In this document: piece by piece, positions 21,496 to 32,472 of the stretch
Layout of the letters: the number at the start of each line of letters is the position of its first letter
Position numbering within the stretch: the stretch's first letter is position 1
Source of the DNA: Andrena cerasifolii
Taxonomy: Eukaryota > Arthropoda > Insecta > Hymenoptera > Andrenidae
Assembly: GCF_050908995.1 (NCBI RefSeq)
Contig: NC_135123.1
Location: forward strand, 806,001 to 870,000
Reading direction: 5' to 3'
Length of the DNA stretch: 64,000 bases
Program-made: the position numbers and the translations under genes
Notes under the pieces: generated by a model
What the model saw: only the letters and a program-made list of their open reading frames with translations
Database searches by the model: none
What the model was told of the DNA's origin: nothing

Positions 21496-22200
21496 TTACA
21501 CTAGTTGTTGATGATTGATCTTTACAACGTTATTGTGTCTTCTGGTGTATTCTGTGTTTGCTAGTATCGTGCATCCTCCTATGATGTCATCTATTGTTTC
21601 TATTTGTTGTTTGCACAGTCTACATGTGTCAGTTGTTGTATTCGGGTATTTGATGATATGCTTGCTGTAGTACTGGGTGTTGATTATTTGGTCCTGTATT
21701 GCTATCATGAATCCTTCTGTTTCGCCGTATATGTTACCTTTTGTTAGCCATTTATTCGATGCCTGTTGATCGATGTGTGGTTGGGTTAAGAGGTGTGGAT
21801 GTTTTCCGTGTAGTGTTTTCTGTTTCCAGTTTTCCTTCTTCCTAACTGTTGTTGTTATGCAGTCCATTGGGTTGTATGTTTGGTTGTGAAATTGAAATGG
21901 TGTGATTGATGTGTTTGCATGTACGATTGCTTTGTGTATACTGCTGGTTTCGGCTCGTTGTATAAAGTATTTTCTTAAATTGTCTATTTGTTTGTAGTTT
22001 AGGTTTGTAATGTCAACGAATCCTCTCCCCCCATCTTTTCTGGGCAATGTGAAGCTTTCTTTTGCCGAGTGTATATCGTGTATTCTGTGTTTGTGACATT
22101 GTGATCGTGTGACTGTGTTGAAAGCTTCCAGATCTGTATCGCTCCACTTGACTATCCCTAATGAGTATGTTAGAATCGGTATTGCGAATGTGTTTATTGT
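21496..22200 (-). pseudogene. C-terminal portion of R4/Dong-like LINE protein
   Basis: The post-RT region begins near 22200 (ILTYSLGIVKWSDTDLEAF) and continues from 22047 with LPRKDGGRGFVDITNL, then GFMIAIQDQIINTQYYSKHI and the cysteine motif CRLCKQQ...GGC. A frame break near 22050 separates the two parts. The catalytic YMDD-equivalent upstream is changed to HIGE, so the protein is dead. Confidence 0.6.
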
Positions 22201-22756
22201 TCTCGTTTAGTTTCTTGCTGTCAACTCTGTCTTCAGTATTTTCGTTAGTCTCCGTTTGTATTTCTGTTTCAATTCTTCTTTGACCTCTGCATTTTCTATT
22301 TCTATTTTCTGTCTGTATCCCAGGTATTTGTAGTTGTATTTTCCATTGCTTCTATACTGCTATTGTTGTTTAGTGTGTAGTTTTCTTGTTTGGTCTGTTT
22401 TCCCTTGATTATGCTGTTTTTCTTACATTTATCTGTTCCAAAAGTCATATTTACATATGTTTATATATATTTATGTATGCTGAATGTTTCGATTATCTGG
22501 AGCAAGTGGTTGAGTTGGTGGTTAGTTGCTGCTAATAGTTTGAGTTCGCCTATGTGTAGTAGATGTGTTATCTTATATAGGTATGTTCCAGTGATATTGT
22601 ATCCATATTTTGCGTTGTTCAGCATATTCGATAGCGGATTCAGAGTTAAGCAGAACGAGAGGGCACATACAAGGAGAGTATCCCAGGTGTCCGCATCCGA
22701 TTGCTTTGGTTTTTGAATATGTTTTAGAGGACCGAAAAATAAGAAAGAGGTGTCTT

Positions 22757-23527
22757 TTATTTTGGCCTGTTTGCATGTTGAGGGGGTGAAACCACCGTGG
22801 GTCGTGGTTTTGTTTTGCTATTCATTGATGCTTCTTCTTTGTGTTTGAAGTGCATTCTTGTTGTAGTGAGTGCTCCTGTATAGATGAGTAGCTGAAGTTC
22901 CTTCACGGCTGTGTTGTTGTTTATTTTATTACGTATAATTATGTTGACATGGGCTATTATTGTTTTAATTTGTGGTTTATCTTGTGGTTTTTGTATGTAT
23001 GGTCTACCGTCTGTGCTCATATCTTGGTATTCTATGTATGTTAGTTCAAACTTCTCTTCTGTATCTGTGTGTATTGATTCATGTTGTGGTTGTATTTGCT
23101 CCCCTTGTTGTCCTGTGTTTTCATTTCCTTGTGGCTGATTGCGTGGTTCCGTTTCCGCTTCTTTATTTGTTTGTTCTATATTGTGTATGTTTGTCTCTTC
23201 CTCAGTTTGTGCGTTATTTTGTTCAGGAGATTGTTGTAGCAATTGTTGTGCCTGTTGTTTAATGTGTTCTACTTCTAGTTGAGGTAGTCTGTTGTTTTTA
23301 GTTATTACTCGTACCTGATCTGCTAGTCGTTGCTCCGTTAAAAAGGTAAGTTCTGGGTATCTGTTAGTGAATGCTGTATGTAGTGATGATCGATATCCGG
23401 TTTTGTTAGATTCGAGATTTGTTATTTGGTAGTAACAGTACATAAGGTGTCGGGTTACTTCATCTAACCATCTCATCCTCTGTCTTTGTTTTCCACCTAT
23501 AGTAGTTGCAGGGAGCATGTCCTGCAA
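22757..23527 (-). pseudogene. N-terminal ORF of R4/Dong-like LINE
   Basis: A 256-codon open stretch beginning near GGKQRQRMRWLDEVTRHLMY and YRSSLHTAFTNRYPEL, then EQRLADQVRVITKNNRL and a Q/E-rich linker. I recognise this as the region that precedes RT in Dong/R4-like arthropod elements, where it probably contributes to nucleic-acid binding. The frame seems to continue upstream of 23527 without a clear ATG. Downstream frames are broken. Confidence 0.55.
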
Positions 23528-23610
23528 AACATCTATATTTGGATTTGTGCTGTTTTCCTTTGTGCTAGCGGGGTCATTACCATTGTGGTCAGGCGATCTG
23601 TTCTCGCGAT

Positions 23611-24516
23611 GTTCCCTAATAATAATGGGGACTCTAATTCGTCAGTTTTATTAAATAGGTCATCATCTTTTTCCATGTCATCTTCAGTTTCAGAAAATTC
23701 GTCTTCATCGGAATCCGAACACTCTTCGTTTATGTTATTTATTTTTTCTAATAACATCATATTTTTTTAATGCCTTGACAGTTTTCGGATAAATATTCGC
23801 CACAGAATACACTAAATGCCAAATACAATATTTGCGTCTAAGTATTGTTGGGTTATTTTTTATTTCTTCAAATTAGCACTTATAACTTGAAATGCAAATG
23901 CAAACACTTTAGAAATTTTATACTGCGTACTACTGGGAGCTGGAAAGAAGTGGGACTACCCATAAGCTAAAATATCACAGGGGCAAGGAGAATTGTTCGC
24001 TCGCTCCACCCAATACCCTTCAACAATGTCCGTTGTGTAACGAAGAATGCAAACAAAACAAATCGTGACAGACCGCGGATATGGACAAAGAACCTAAATG
24101 TAGGATTTCTAGGAGGAGTTTGGGGATTCCTCTTGCCCCTGTGACGTTTCGGCTTGTGGGGTACACGCCTGCCATGAAACATTGTTTCAACCATTCACGT
24201 GCGTAACTTCATAGCGTCTCGTTCAGAATAATGTAACAAAGAGGCTCGTTTCTTTTGTACCAATTGTATAGGATTAGCAGAGTAAATATTATAAATCTTT
24301 CGCCCGGTCAAATTGACCGGTCGCGGTAGGTAGGACAGGCTACATATATTTCTTGTAAACAAGAAAATAAGGGAAGAAGTAAATACTGAAAAATTCATTG
24401 TATACATATTTTAAGAAAAGTCGTAAAGATAAATAGCGATGTGATAACGTTGTATGTGGGAAATTGTACGCCAAAGTTTGCAAACGGTCAAATTGACCGG
24501 GCTGATACGAATAGTG
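23611..24516 (-). mobile_element. possible piggyBac 5' fragment with TTAA end
   Basis: On the minus strand TTAA (24517-24520) is followed by CACTATTCGTATCAGCCCGG and a TCAAATTGACCG repeat that recurs at 24303-24318. An acidic N-terminal-like frame (SDSDEDEFSETEDDMEKDDD) lies at about 23610-23760. TTAA ends and acidic N-termini are typical of piggyBac elements. The fragment would be cut by the R4/Dong-like LINE near 23610. The evidence is indirect and no catalytic domain is present here. Confidence 0.35.
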
Positions 24517-24520
24517 TTAA

Positions 24521-24984
24521 ACCTTTTGCAGATTCAGTAAAATATGTCAATGTTGACGTTACTGCCTGCCTTTATTATTAGAACATACACCTCCAGTAAA
24601 TTTTGCATTTCGAATAGTTTATCCTTGGCTAAATAACTTGGTCCGAAAAAGGTTACGATGATTTATAAATTTTTTTTTAACTTAGGGAAATCCTCAAAAG
24701 GCTCTCCAACTCCTTCAGAGGGGAGTCCCCCGGGGGCGCCAGGGTAGTATGGGATTTTTACCCATTAAAACCCTACGGCCACTATAACATTTTTAATAAT
24801 TTCCATGTATATATCTCTATTATTAAGGCTCATTGGCAGAAACGCTCGGACACCTATTTACTTATTTTCGACATAGATCCATCGTGCCAAGGCTCATCAA
24901 AATCGGTGTCTACCACATGGTTTCCTCCCCTTGTTAGAAGATTTAAATTCTTACTTAGAGCCATAAGATTTGATAATGTGAATA
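24521..24984. other. intronic stretch, nothing recognised
   Basis: PPO intron 1 sequence with no supported gene. A GC-rich patch around 24715-24750 (GAGTCCCCCGGGGGCGCC) stands out but shows no further structure. Confidence 0.45.
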
Positions 24985-25818
24985 CAGTATTGTCTCGTTA
25001 GCGACTCGATTTTGTGTACACGATACCGACTCTTCGCTATCCCCACCACTTTTGTCTCACTCTTGCCCGGCGAAAGCTAGAGCGAGATGGAACGAGAGCG
25101 AGCGAGGACGGTACGAGACCGACGACGCGTTGATGTTTTGTCTCGCTCCGTCTTTCGGACGCCTGACACTCTGTCCTTTGCGTGCGCGACGGGCGTGCGC
25201 GATGGTCGCAAGCGCGTATCGTGGGCACGAAACCGCTTCGCAAAATCTTGACGCAGGCCCGGTTCAAGTCTTTTTTGCGCCCTAGGCGAACTTGGCAATT
25301 TGTAATATTTTATTTTAAAGTATATTTTAAACAACACCAGCAATGAAAATACCATTATGCACCTCTTGTCGACTTTCCGCCCTAGGCAGTGGCCTAATTT
25401 TGCTTATAGGGACAAGTCAAGCTTACAAGCAGAGATCAGTGTGTACACATATGTATATACTTTAAAATAAAATATTACAAATTGCACGGCAACTGTTTTC
25501 AACTACGAATAAAAATTCAGAGTAAGGTCATCAATAAACTCAAATAAATGTATTATAATAAAGGGCGCAATTTGACAAGTTCGCCTAGGGCGCAAAAAAG
25601 ATTTGTGACGGGCCTGCGTCAAGATTTTGCGAAGCGGTTTTCGTGCTCACGGTAAGCGCTTGCGACCATCGCGCACGCTCGCCGCGCACGCAGTGTTCCA
25701 TCTCGCTCCCCCCTCCGGCCAGAAAGAAGCGAGAAACGAACACTCGGAATTAGGGTTCTGTTCACGATACCGACTCAACGCCGGTCCCGACCAGCGAGTC
25801 GCTAACGAGACAATACTG
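24985..25818. mobile_element. pogo-like MITE, 834 bp, TA target duplication
   Basis: The ends CAGTATTGTCTCGTTAGCGA and its inverse are flanked by TA at 24983-24984 and 25819-25820. The CAGTA start and TA duplication resemble pogo/Tigger-type elements. Internally a second inverted pair is seen: 25180-25320 mirrors 25575-25700 (CGCAAAATCTTGACGCAGGC, CGCCCTAGGCGAACTTG). There is no transposase, so it is non-autonomous. Fragments resembling its CCCCACCACTTTTGTCTC segment occur at 43437 and 54030. Confidence 0.8.
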
Positions 25819-25825
25819 TACTAGG

Positions 25826-26346
25826 GCCGAAAAAAATTAGTAGACAAATTAGCTCCGATTAGACAAATATTTTCTGAGATTGCAGAACAATGAAAAACAA
25901 AATTATGCCATCAGTGAATATGCTACTATGGATGAAATGCTTGTTCCTTTTCAGGGAAGATGTAGTTTTAGACAGTACATGCGAACTAAACCAGCTAGAT
26001 ATGGTATACAAATTTTCGCTTTGGTATGTGCAAAGATATTTTATACGGCTAATTTGGAGGTATACACCAGGACGCAACCACGGGGTCCGTTTGTGATTGA
26101 CAATTCAGCACGAAGTGTGGTTGAAAGATTAATTTTGCCTATAGCAGGTAGCGGTCGCAATGTAACGATGGATAATTGGTTTTCCTCTCTGCTTCTCACT
26201 TTTGAACTTTTGAAGAAAAAAATAACCGTTGTGGGAACATTGAAAAGAAACAAAAGAGAAAATCACCCCTCGTTTATTGAAACCAACCACTGCCCTGTAA
26301 ATAGTTTGATTTCCACAAAATTACCTTTTATAAAAAAAGGTACAAA
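25826..26346 (+). pseudogene. piggyBac transposase fragment
   Basis: The frame gives LAPIRQIFSEIAEQ, a stop, then YATMDEMLVPFQGRCSFRQY, KPARYGIQIFALVCAKIFYT and NVTMDNWFSSLLL, then VGTLKRNKRE. These are the DDE core of piggyBac transposases: the first catalytic D is in TMDEML and the second in TMDNWF. The third acidic residue and the C-terminus are missing, because homology ends at about 26346 where a large palindrome begins. It lies on the opposite strand to the 23611-24516 fragment, so the two are probably separate insertions. Confidence 0.8.
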
Positions 26347-26679
26347 AAAATGAACCAAGTATACCTATGCGCGCCCGCAGACGAACGAAAAAAAACTGTC
26401 GTAAATTTATTAATGTGCTATATTCAGCTTTACAAAACTAATGATATACAAAAATTGCGCCAATTATAAAAATGGCTATTTATACAAACAAAAAATGTAT
26501 TAAATAATATTAAGCAGATATATTTTTATTTTATACAAATAAATATTTCAATACCAATAAATATTTTATTCAAAATACTTGGCGCTGCGTCCCGAATTGC
26601 TGTTGCTAAACTGAATAAATATTAATAAATTGCATTAATCTTTTAATATATATGTAATAAATATGTATAAATTGCGTTC

Positions 26680-26728
<49 letters not shown>

Positions 26729-26753
26729 GTGTATATATATATATATATATTAT

Positions 26754-26813
<60 letters not shown>

Positions 26814-27230
26814 ATTTATAGATATTTATTACATATATATTAAAAGATTAATGCAATTTATTAATATTTATTCAGCATGTATATGTTTATGTATTTTAGA
26901 TTGTAACAGAGTTATTGTAAATTATTAATACAATTAACATTTTTCGGTTTCGCAACGCCAAGTATTTTGAATAAAATATTTATTGGTATTGAAATATTTA
27001 TTTGTATGAAATAAAAATATATCTGTTTAGTATTATTTAATACATTTTTTGTTTGTATAAATAGCCATTGTTATAATTGCCGCAATTTTTGTATATCATT
27101 AGTTTTGTAAAGCTAAATATAGCACATTAATAAATTTACGACAGTTTTTTTTCGTTCGTCTGCGCGCGCGCATATACTTGGCGCACTTTTTTGTACCTTT
27201 TTGTAAAAAAGGTAATTTTGTGGAGATTTA
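26295..27230. repeat. near-palindrome of about 0.93 kb with a (TA)n centre
   Basis: The left arm (about 26295-26690) and right arm (about 26825-27230) are inverted copies. For example GTCGTAAATTTATTAATGTG is mirrored at 27120-27142, and ACAAAATTACCTTTTATAAA at the outer left is mirrored near 27205-27225. The outer arms include the 3' end of the piggyBac-like coding sequence, so part of that fragment is present twice, head to head. The centre (26681-26812) is a TA/TATG microsatellite. Confidence 0.8.
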
Positions 27231-27918
27231 ACACATTTTGTAGTGTTTATTGATGACATTGTCACGTAAACACCATGGTCTTGCAGAAATCTTTGACGAT
27301 ATTGAATCTTCAACTTGACATTACGTAAAGTAAATTTTCAAGAAACGAAGCGAAATTATTCGTGAAATCATTAGGTTTAGGACTAATAAAGTTCAATACT
27401 TTTTGATTCAGAATTCAACATTCTTCGATATTTTGGCATAACAAATATAGCATTCTATTTACGATAATGAAGTTGACGTTGGAATCCTTAAAACACCTCC
27501 ACCTATAAAAGAAGTACATGCACTACATAATCTGCCACTTCAAATCATATCACTCTTGTATAAAAAAAAAATGTTCATACACCGCATACTTTAGAAGTTA
27601 TTTAAGGTGTGCAAGTTGCGCGGACCACCCTGTGTAGCGCCAACAAGAAATAAATAAATGTATTCCTAAAGTGAAATGCATTTTGATTATCGGTCGTATT
27701 GATTAACAAAGTAGCTTGCTGGTGTCTTGCAATATAGGACTATTTTGCAGATGATACCCTTCATTCTTATTCTCAGTTTGTTACAAGTTTAACCATGAAT
27801 ACTGTTAAACTATTTTTACCATTAAGGAAAATGTTTCATTGAAGTTTAAGAAGAATTGAAGCTATCAGGATCTACCTTGTTTAAATAAAATTGTAATTAT
27901 TACCCGTATTTTGTTTAG
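27231..27918. other. intron 1 end, nothing recognised
   Basis: AT-rich intronic sequence ending in a pyrimidine-containing acceptor (CCCGTATTTTGTTTAG) for PPO exon 2. No other features are seen. Confidence 0.5.
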
Positions 27919-28111
27919 CCTGACAGGTATCAGCCCGCGGCAACTCAAATATTCAATCGCTTTGGGGATGAAGCTGATACGAAACTTCAAGTGAAGCAAA
28001 TTACTCTTCCGGATCTTAGTATTCCTATGCAACTGGGACGTCGTGAACCTTTTTCTCTTTTTATACCGGCGCATCGGAAGGTAGCCACAAGGCTAATTAA
28101 TATTTTTATGG
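27919..28111 (+). CDS. PPO: prophenoloxidase exon 2 (residues 38-102)
   Basis: Translated in phase 0 from exon 1, it starts PDRYQPAATQIFNRFGDEAD. The Arg51-Phe52 pair in NRFG is at the conserved position where serine proteases cleave PPO to activate it. It continues LPDLSIPMQLGRREPFSLF and IPAHRKVATRLINIFM, the N-terminal hemocyanin-like domain. The acceptor is TTTAG and the donor GTATGT at 28112, leaving phase 1. No disruption is seen. Intron 2 is 3485 bp. Confidence 0.9.
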
Positions 28112-28617
28112 GTATGTTTTGCACCATACATCTTACCGTAATGTGGAAACACAGAACTAAAATTATATATATATATATATATATACATACCATATACACA
28201 CCGGGTGAGGCACATAAATCGTGATAGCTGAATATTTTCAAAAATATTTATGATTTAGAAAAGTGTTATTAGGGAAAGTTGAAATGTTTTTCAGGCCCCA
28301 CTTGCTAACTTAATTTACTTTATTATATGTTAAGATGTCAAGGTGATTTCAATGTTATATGAAACAATATATTTTGGTATACACATATGTATGTATCCAT
28401 TAATGGAAACATATTGTTTCATTTAGTAAAAGAAAAAGTTATACTTAGCGGTCTAATAAAAAATATGTTGAAAGAAAAGAAAATATCACGACGCCCGTGC
28501 TACAGAAAAGGCGTTCCTTTTGGAATTCATTATATAGAACAACGGCCTGATACGCGCCCACCACCTGACTCCTCGTTATCGTGCTATGTAATGTAATAGA
28601 TACCGTATAATAACGTA
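28112..28617. other. intron 2 start with (TA)n tract
   Basis: Contains a TA microsatellite at about 28166-28186. Otherwise nothing is recognised. It ends at the ACGTAT flank of the foldback-like element. Confidence 0.5.
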
Positions 28618-28623
28618 ACGTAT

Positions 28624-31113
28624 GTAACGTTCCGCGACGAATCACTAATAAATTTTCCCTTCCTTTATTATTCTAATTGTTACTTTTCTTATATTATCTT
28701 GTATCATGCCTAAATCATTCTGTATTAGTAATAAGACACGCGAGCGCGTAGACAGGCTGCGACCTGGCGAGGAGTGAAGGAACTAAGTGATAACTACACA
28801 CGCATGCGCAGTATCATTCATCCGAGCGAGTGAACCAAGTGCGTACCTCGTGCGGATCGAGTGCGCATACGTAAAATCTATGATCAACTGAACGGCAAAG
28901 TGAAACGCGAGTGTAGCACGTGATTGGTGCGAACCAAATACAAAAGCTAATTGGTGCGCGTAAAGTGCGCCAAGTGATTGGAGCGGGCTAAGCTCCACAG
29001 ACAAGTATAAATATAGGATCGCCAGCAGTACAGGCGCATTCTGAATTCAGCATTCAGCATTCCGACTCCTACAACTGAGACCGCTTTAACTAGCCCCTCA
29101 CTCCCATCCCTGGCCGTTTTCATGAGCCCCACGGCTTCCATCTAGGAACGCCTAAACAGCTACCTGGCTACCATCGTGGCCGCTTCCACAAGCCTCACGA
29201 CTTCCATCCTGGGCCGCTCTAACGAGCCCCTGGTCCAAGTGGTATCTACAACTGAGGCCGCTTTTAATCGAGCCCGTCGGCTCCCATCCTAGAAAGCGTG
29301 GACCAGCTGATACGCAACAGGAAGCCATTCAAATCCACAGGAATGGAACGCTCCCTACTCTCAACTTAACATTCAATATGGACCAATGTGCCTTCTCTTT
29401 TCTGCATTACACCATACCGACTTAGTGTCGTGATCTTACGTTCAATTAGCGATTTAGTATCGTATCTTTATATTATACTTTGCTATCGACTAGCGTCGCA
29501 CCTTTAATTCATGTTACATGATCCGTTCTAATATATCGCCCGGAGCGCAGAATTCTATTTTCTTTCAACTTAGCGTTATAACCCTATGTTCATTCTTTCA
29601 ATCTAACGCCGCGCCGGAATTATTGTCGATTAAAGCGTTACTTACGTTAATCACAACCAAGAGTCCTTCTTTTAACAATAATTAACAAGAAAATAGTTTA
29701 TTCTAAAAGGTTATGATTCTAAGTTGGAGTTGAAAAAGTACGACGCGGTGTCGTGGAATTGCAATATAAATTATAATAAAACGAAAATGGTTACGTAACG
29801 ACGCGTTGGTCGGTAAAACAGAATACTGTTCGATTTTCGCTCGCGAAGTTAGGTCGGTATAATTGGTATAACGCAAAATTAACTACCTTAAATATCGTTT
29901 TGTATGTTCGATCAACGAAAATGGAATTTGGCGATTAGTCGAAAAGAAATAGAATTTTACGCTTAGTCGAATAGAAATAGAAATTGACGCTTAGTCGAAA
30001 AGAAATAAAAATTGACGCTTAGTCGAATAATATCTAACGCTTAGTCGAAAAGAAATAGTATTTGACGCTTAGTCGCATATAAGTAATATCTAACGCTTAG
30101 TCGATAAGAAATAGAAATTGACGCTTAATCGCATAGAAATAATATCTGACGCTTAGTCGAAAAGAAATAGAATCTGACGCTTGGTCGAAAAGAAATAGAA
30201 TCTGACGCTTGGTCGAAAGGAAATAGAAATTGACGCTTAATCTCATAGAAATAATGTCTGACGCTTGGTCGACACAGAACGCATTGATTGATACAAAAAC
30301 AAGGTCACGACACTAAATCGCAATAGTATAGCACGGAGAGAATGACACTTTGGTCGATTTGAATGATAAGTTGAGAGTAAAGAGAGTTCCTTCTCTCGGG
30401 ATTGAATAGCTTCCAGTTGCCTATTAGCTGGTCCACGCTTTCTAGGATGGGAGCCAAGGTGCCTCGTCAAAAGCGGCCTCAGTTGTAGATTCCACGTTGC
30501 TTAGGTGCCTAGTTGAGCTGCCTAAAATGGTAGCCAAGGTGCCTGGTCGGACTGCCTTAGTTGTAGAATGAGAAATTGAGTGGAATATCGTATGGAACCC
30601 AGGGTGCCTCGTGAAAACCGGTCGCGGGCAGACAAAGGTGAATTTAGTAGAGGTGCCGGTTCAAGCGCCTCGGAGAGAAGGTGTCGAATACTGGATGGTC
30701 TCTGCTGACTACTGCTGGTGGGCCTATATTTATACCCATCCGTAGAACTTGGCCCGCACCAACCACTTGTCGCACTCTACGCGCACCAATTAGCTTCCGT
30801 TATTTGGTTTACGCCAATCAGGCGTTACACTCGCATTTCACTAGGTGTTCAGGCGATCGTACGTTCTACGCATGCGTACTCGATCCGTTCTCGGTCCGCA
30901 CTCGGTTCACTCGTTCGGTTGAATGACACTGCGCATGCGTTCACCTCGCTTAGTTCTTTGACTGGTCGTTAGTCCCTTTCATTCATACGTGTGCTCGCGT
31001 CTTATTGTTAATACAAAATGTTTTAGGTATAGTATAACATAATATAAGGATAATGAGAATTAGTATATATAAGAAAAAGAAATTTTTTATGACGGCTCGT
31101 CGCGGAACGTTAC
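28624..31113. mobile_element. foldback-like element with ~820-bp arms and central minisatellite
   Basis: Ends GTAACGTTCCGCG and its inverse, flanked by a 6-bp direct repeat ACGTAT (28618-28623 and 31114-31119). Arms run to about 29450 and from about 30285 and are recognisably inverted copies (ATGCGCAGTATCATTCATCC against its mirror near 30920, and TAGAAAGCGTGGACCAGCTG against 30430). The arms contain TATAAATATAGG-like sequence in both orientations. No transposase is present. Long TIRs plus tandem repeats in the middle resemble foldback/Galileo-type elements, but the superfamily is not proven. Confidence 0.75.
29931..30272. repeat. 28-bp minisatellite inside foldback-like element
   Basis: About 12 variable copies of AGTCGAAAAGAAATAGAATT followed by TGACGCTT. 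Units differ by substitutions and short deletions. It sits between the two long arms. Confidence 0.85.
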
Positions 31114-31160
31114 ACGTATGTAAACAGAAACAGTAAGAAAGCATGGTCGTAGAATCATAT

Positions 31161-31439
31161 TGTTGCGCCGGGGCGTTTTCATCGCAGGCCACCCCGACCC
31201 AAAGGAGTAGAATAATAGACACGAACGCACACACGACTGAACTATATTGTTACACAGACCAATAGTTTACAAAGATGCGACCCGTTCGTCCGAACGCAAT
31301 GGCGTTCGGTACAAGATCTCTTTCTCGTCGGCCTCTCCGATCGTCCTCTTGAAGGGGGCCGACCTTCTTCTATCTTCAGCTGCGAGCACCAGCAGGCTAT
31401 GCACGGGCCTATACCCGGTGCTCGCAACAATATATAAAC
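31161..31439 (+). repeat. solo LTR, 279 bp (TGTTGC...GCAACA)
   Basis: Terminal inversion TGTTGC/GCAACA, flanked by ATAT on both sides. A second copy of the family is at 44444-45172, interrupted by a MITE. No internal retroelement sequence adjoins it, so it is a solo LTR. It lies 157 bp upstream of PPO exon 3. Retroelement family undetermined. Confidence 0.75.
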
Positions 31440-31596
31440 TATCGTGACACCTGGTGTTCCAAAAACACGTGCTTGGAAAAAATCTTGAGCATCATAGATT
31501 TATCAATATCATATTTTAATGTACCAAATTCTTGGTTAAATTCGGTTTAATCAAGGTGTTCACAGGTGAACCTTATTGTTGTGTTCCTTATTGCAG

Positions 31597-31820
31597 GTAT
31601 GAGAACATACGAGGACTTCTTATCTGTTGCGGTCTACTGTCGCGACCGCTTGAATCCGACTATGTTCATCTATGCCTTATCAGTTGCAATACTGCACCGC
31701 CCCGATACAAAGGATTTGCCAATCCCACCGTTGCCCGAAATATTTCCAGACAAATACGTCGATGGAGGAATTTTTTCTAGAGCTAGAGAAGAGGCCAATC
31801 TCGTTCCTGACGGTTCGAGG
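31597..31820 (+). CDS. PPO: prophenoloxidase exon 3 (residues 102-176)
   Basis: The acceptor CTTATTGCAG precedes GT ATG AGA, which completes the glycine codon split at the exon 2 donor. The peptide MRTYEDFLSVAVYCRDRLNP, then FIYALSVAILHRPDTKDL and EIFPDKYVDGG is a highly conserved stretch of insect prophenoloxidases at the end of the hemocyanin N-domain. It ends VPDGSR with donor GTATGTAAG at 31821 in phase 0. Intron 3 is 16066 bp and contains an intact gypsy retrotransposon. Confidence 0.95.
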
Positions 31821-32472
31821 GTATGTAAGAAAAGCTTAATGTACAGTTCAACTTTCGAACAAGTAATTATGTTAAATTTTGTTCATTCTTGATATCGGGA
31901 ATCTCGTCGCTTGTGTACGACATACATACGCATGTTGGTGCGTAGGGACCAACAGGCGGCACCTATCGTGCTTAGAGAGCACTTGCTTTTTTTTATTACA
32001 GTTAACCTGTGTAATAATACATACATGAAAATCGAAAAGCATCGTAGGATTTAGTCAAACCACCTGCATAAAATTAAATTCGCGTGTAGGATTCTGTAGC
32101 TCGGTTACCGCGGGCAACATAAGATTCAGAGATCGAAATCCATCGTCTACCAACGAACACGAAAGCGCGTAGAAATTGATTTAACACGTAACAATGCTGC
32201 ATTATATTGCTGCGTTTTGTAGCACTCTTATCCGTTATTCTTGTATACTGAATTCCACTTAATTCCGCGTAACGATGACTCTGAGGAGGCTGTTGATTGT
32301 TAAGAAACTGGGAGGGAAAGCGCTACGACCAATCGCGTGCGCAAGCAGTAGTGGGAACTGCGCAGATCGATTGCAAATCGATGGGGCCGTAGGTCTACTC
32401 TTATATGGAATGTGTTTGAGAATGAGATAATGTACGAGCGCGAACGTTGAAAGCTGATTACGTTAGGATCGC
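31821..32472. other. intron 3 start, nothing recognised
   Basis: Short open frames only, with no repeat boundaries I can define. Confidence 0.45.

Larger units (their letters stand above)
21496..23610 (-). mobile_element. decayed R4/Dong-like LINE
   Basis: Read on the minus strand, an N-terminal glutamine-rich frame, an RT remnant and a C-terminal cysteine/histidine segment follow each other. RT blocks include PLS..LTLNPLS-type sequence near 22640-22690 and THLLHIGELKL near 22545-22580. The C-terminal part contains CRLCKQQIETIDDIIGGC followed by RRHNNVV, reminiscent of R2/R4-type elements with a restriction-like endonuclease. The intervening reading frame has several breaks. Clade assignment is from remembered motifs and is uncertain. 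Confidence 0.6.
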
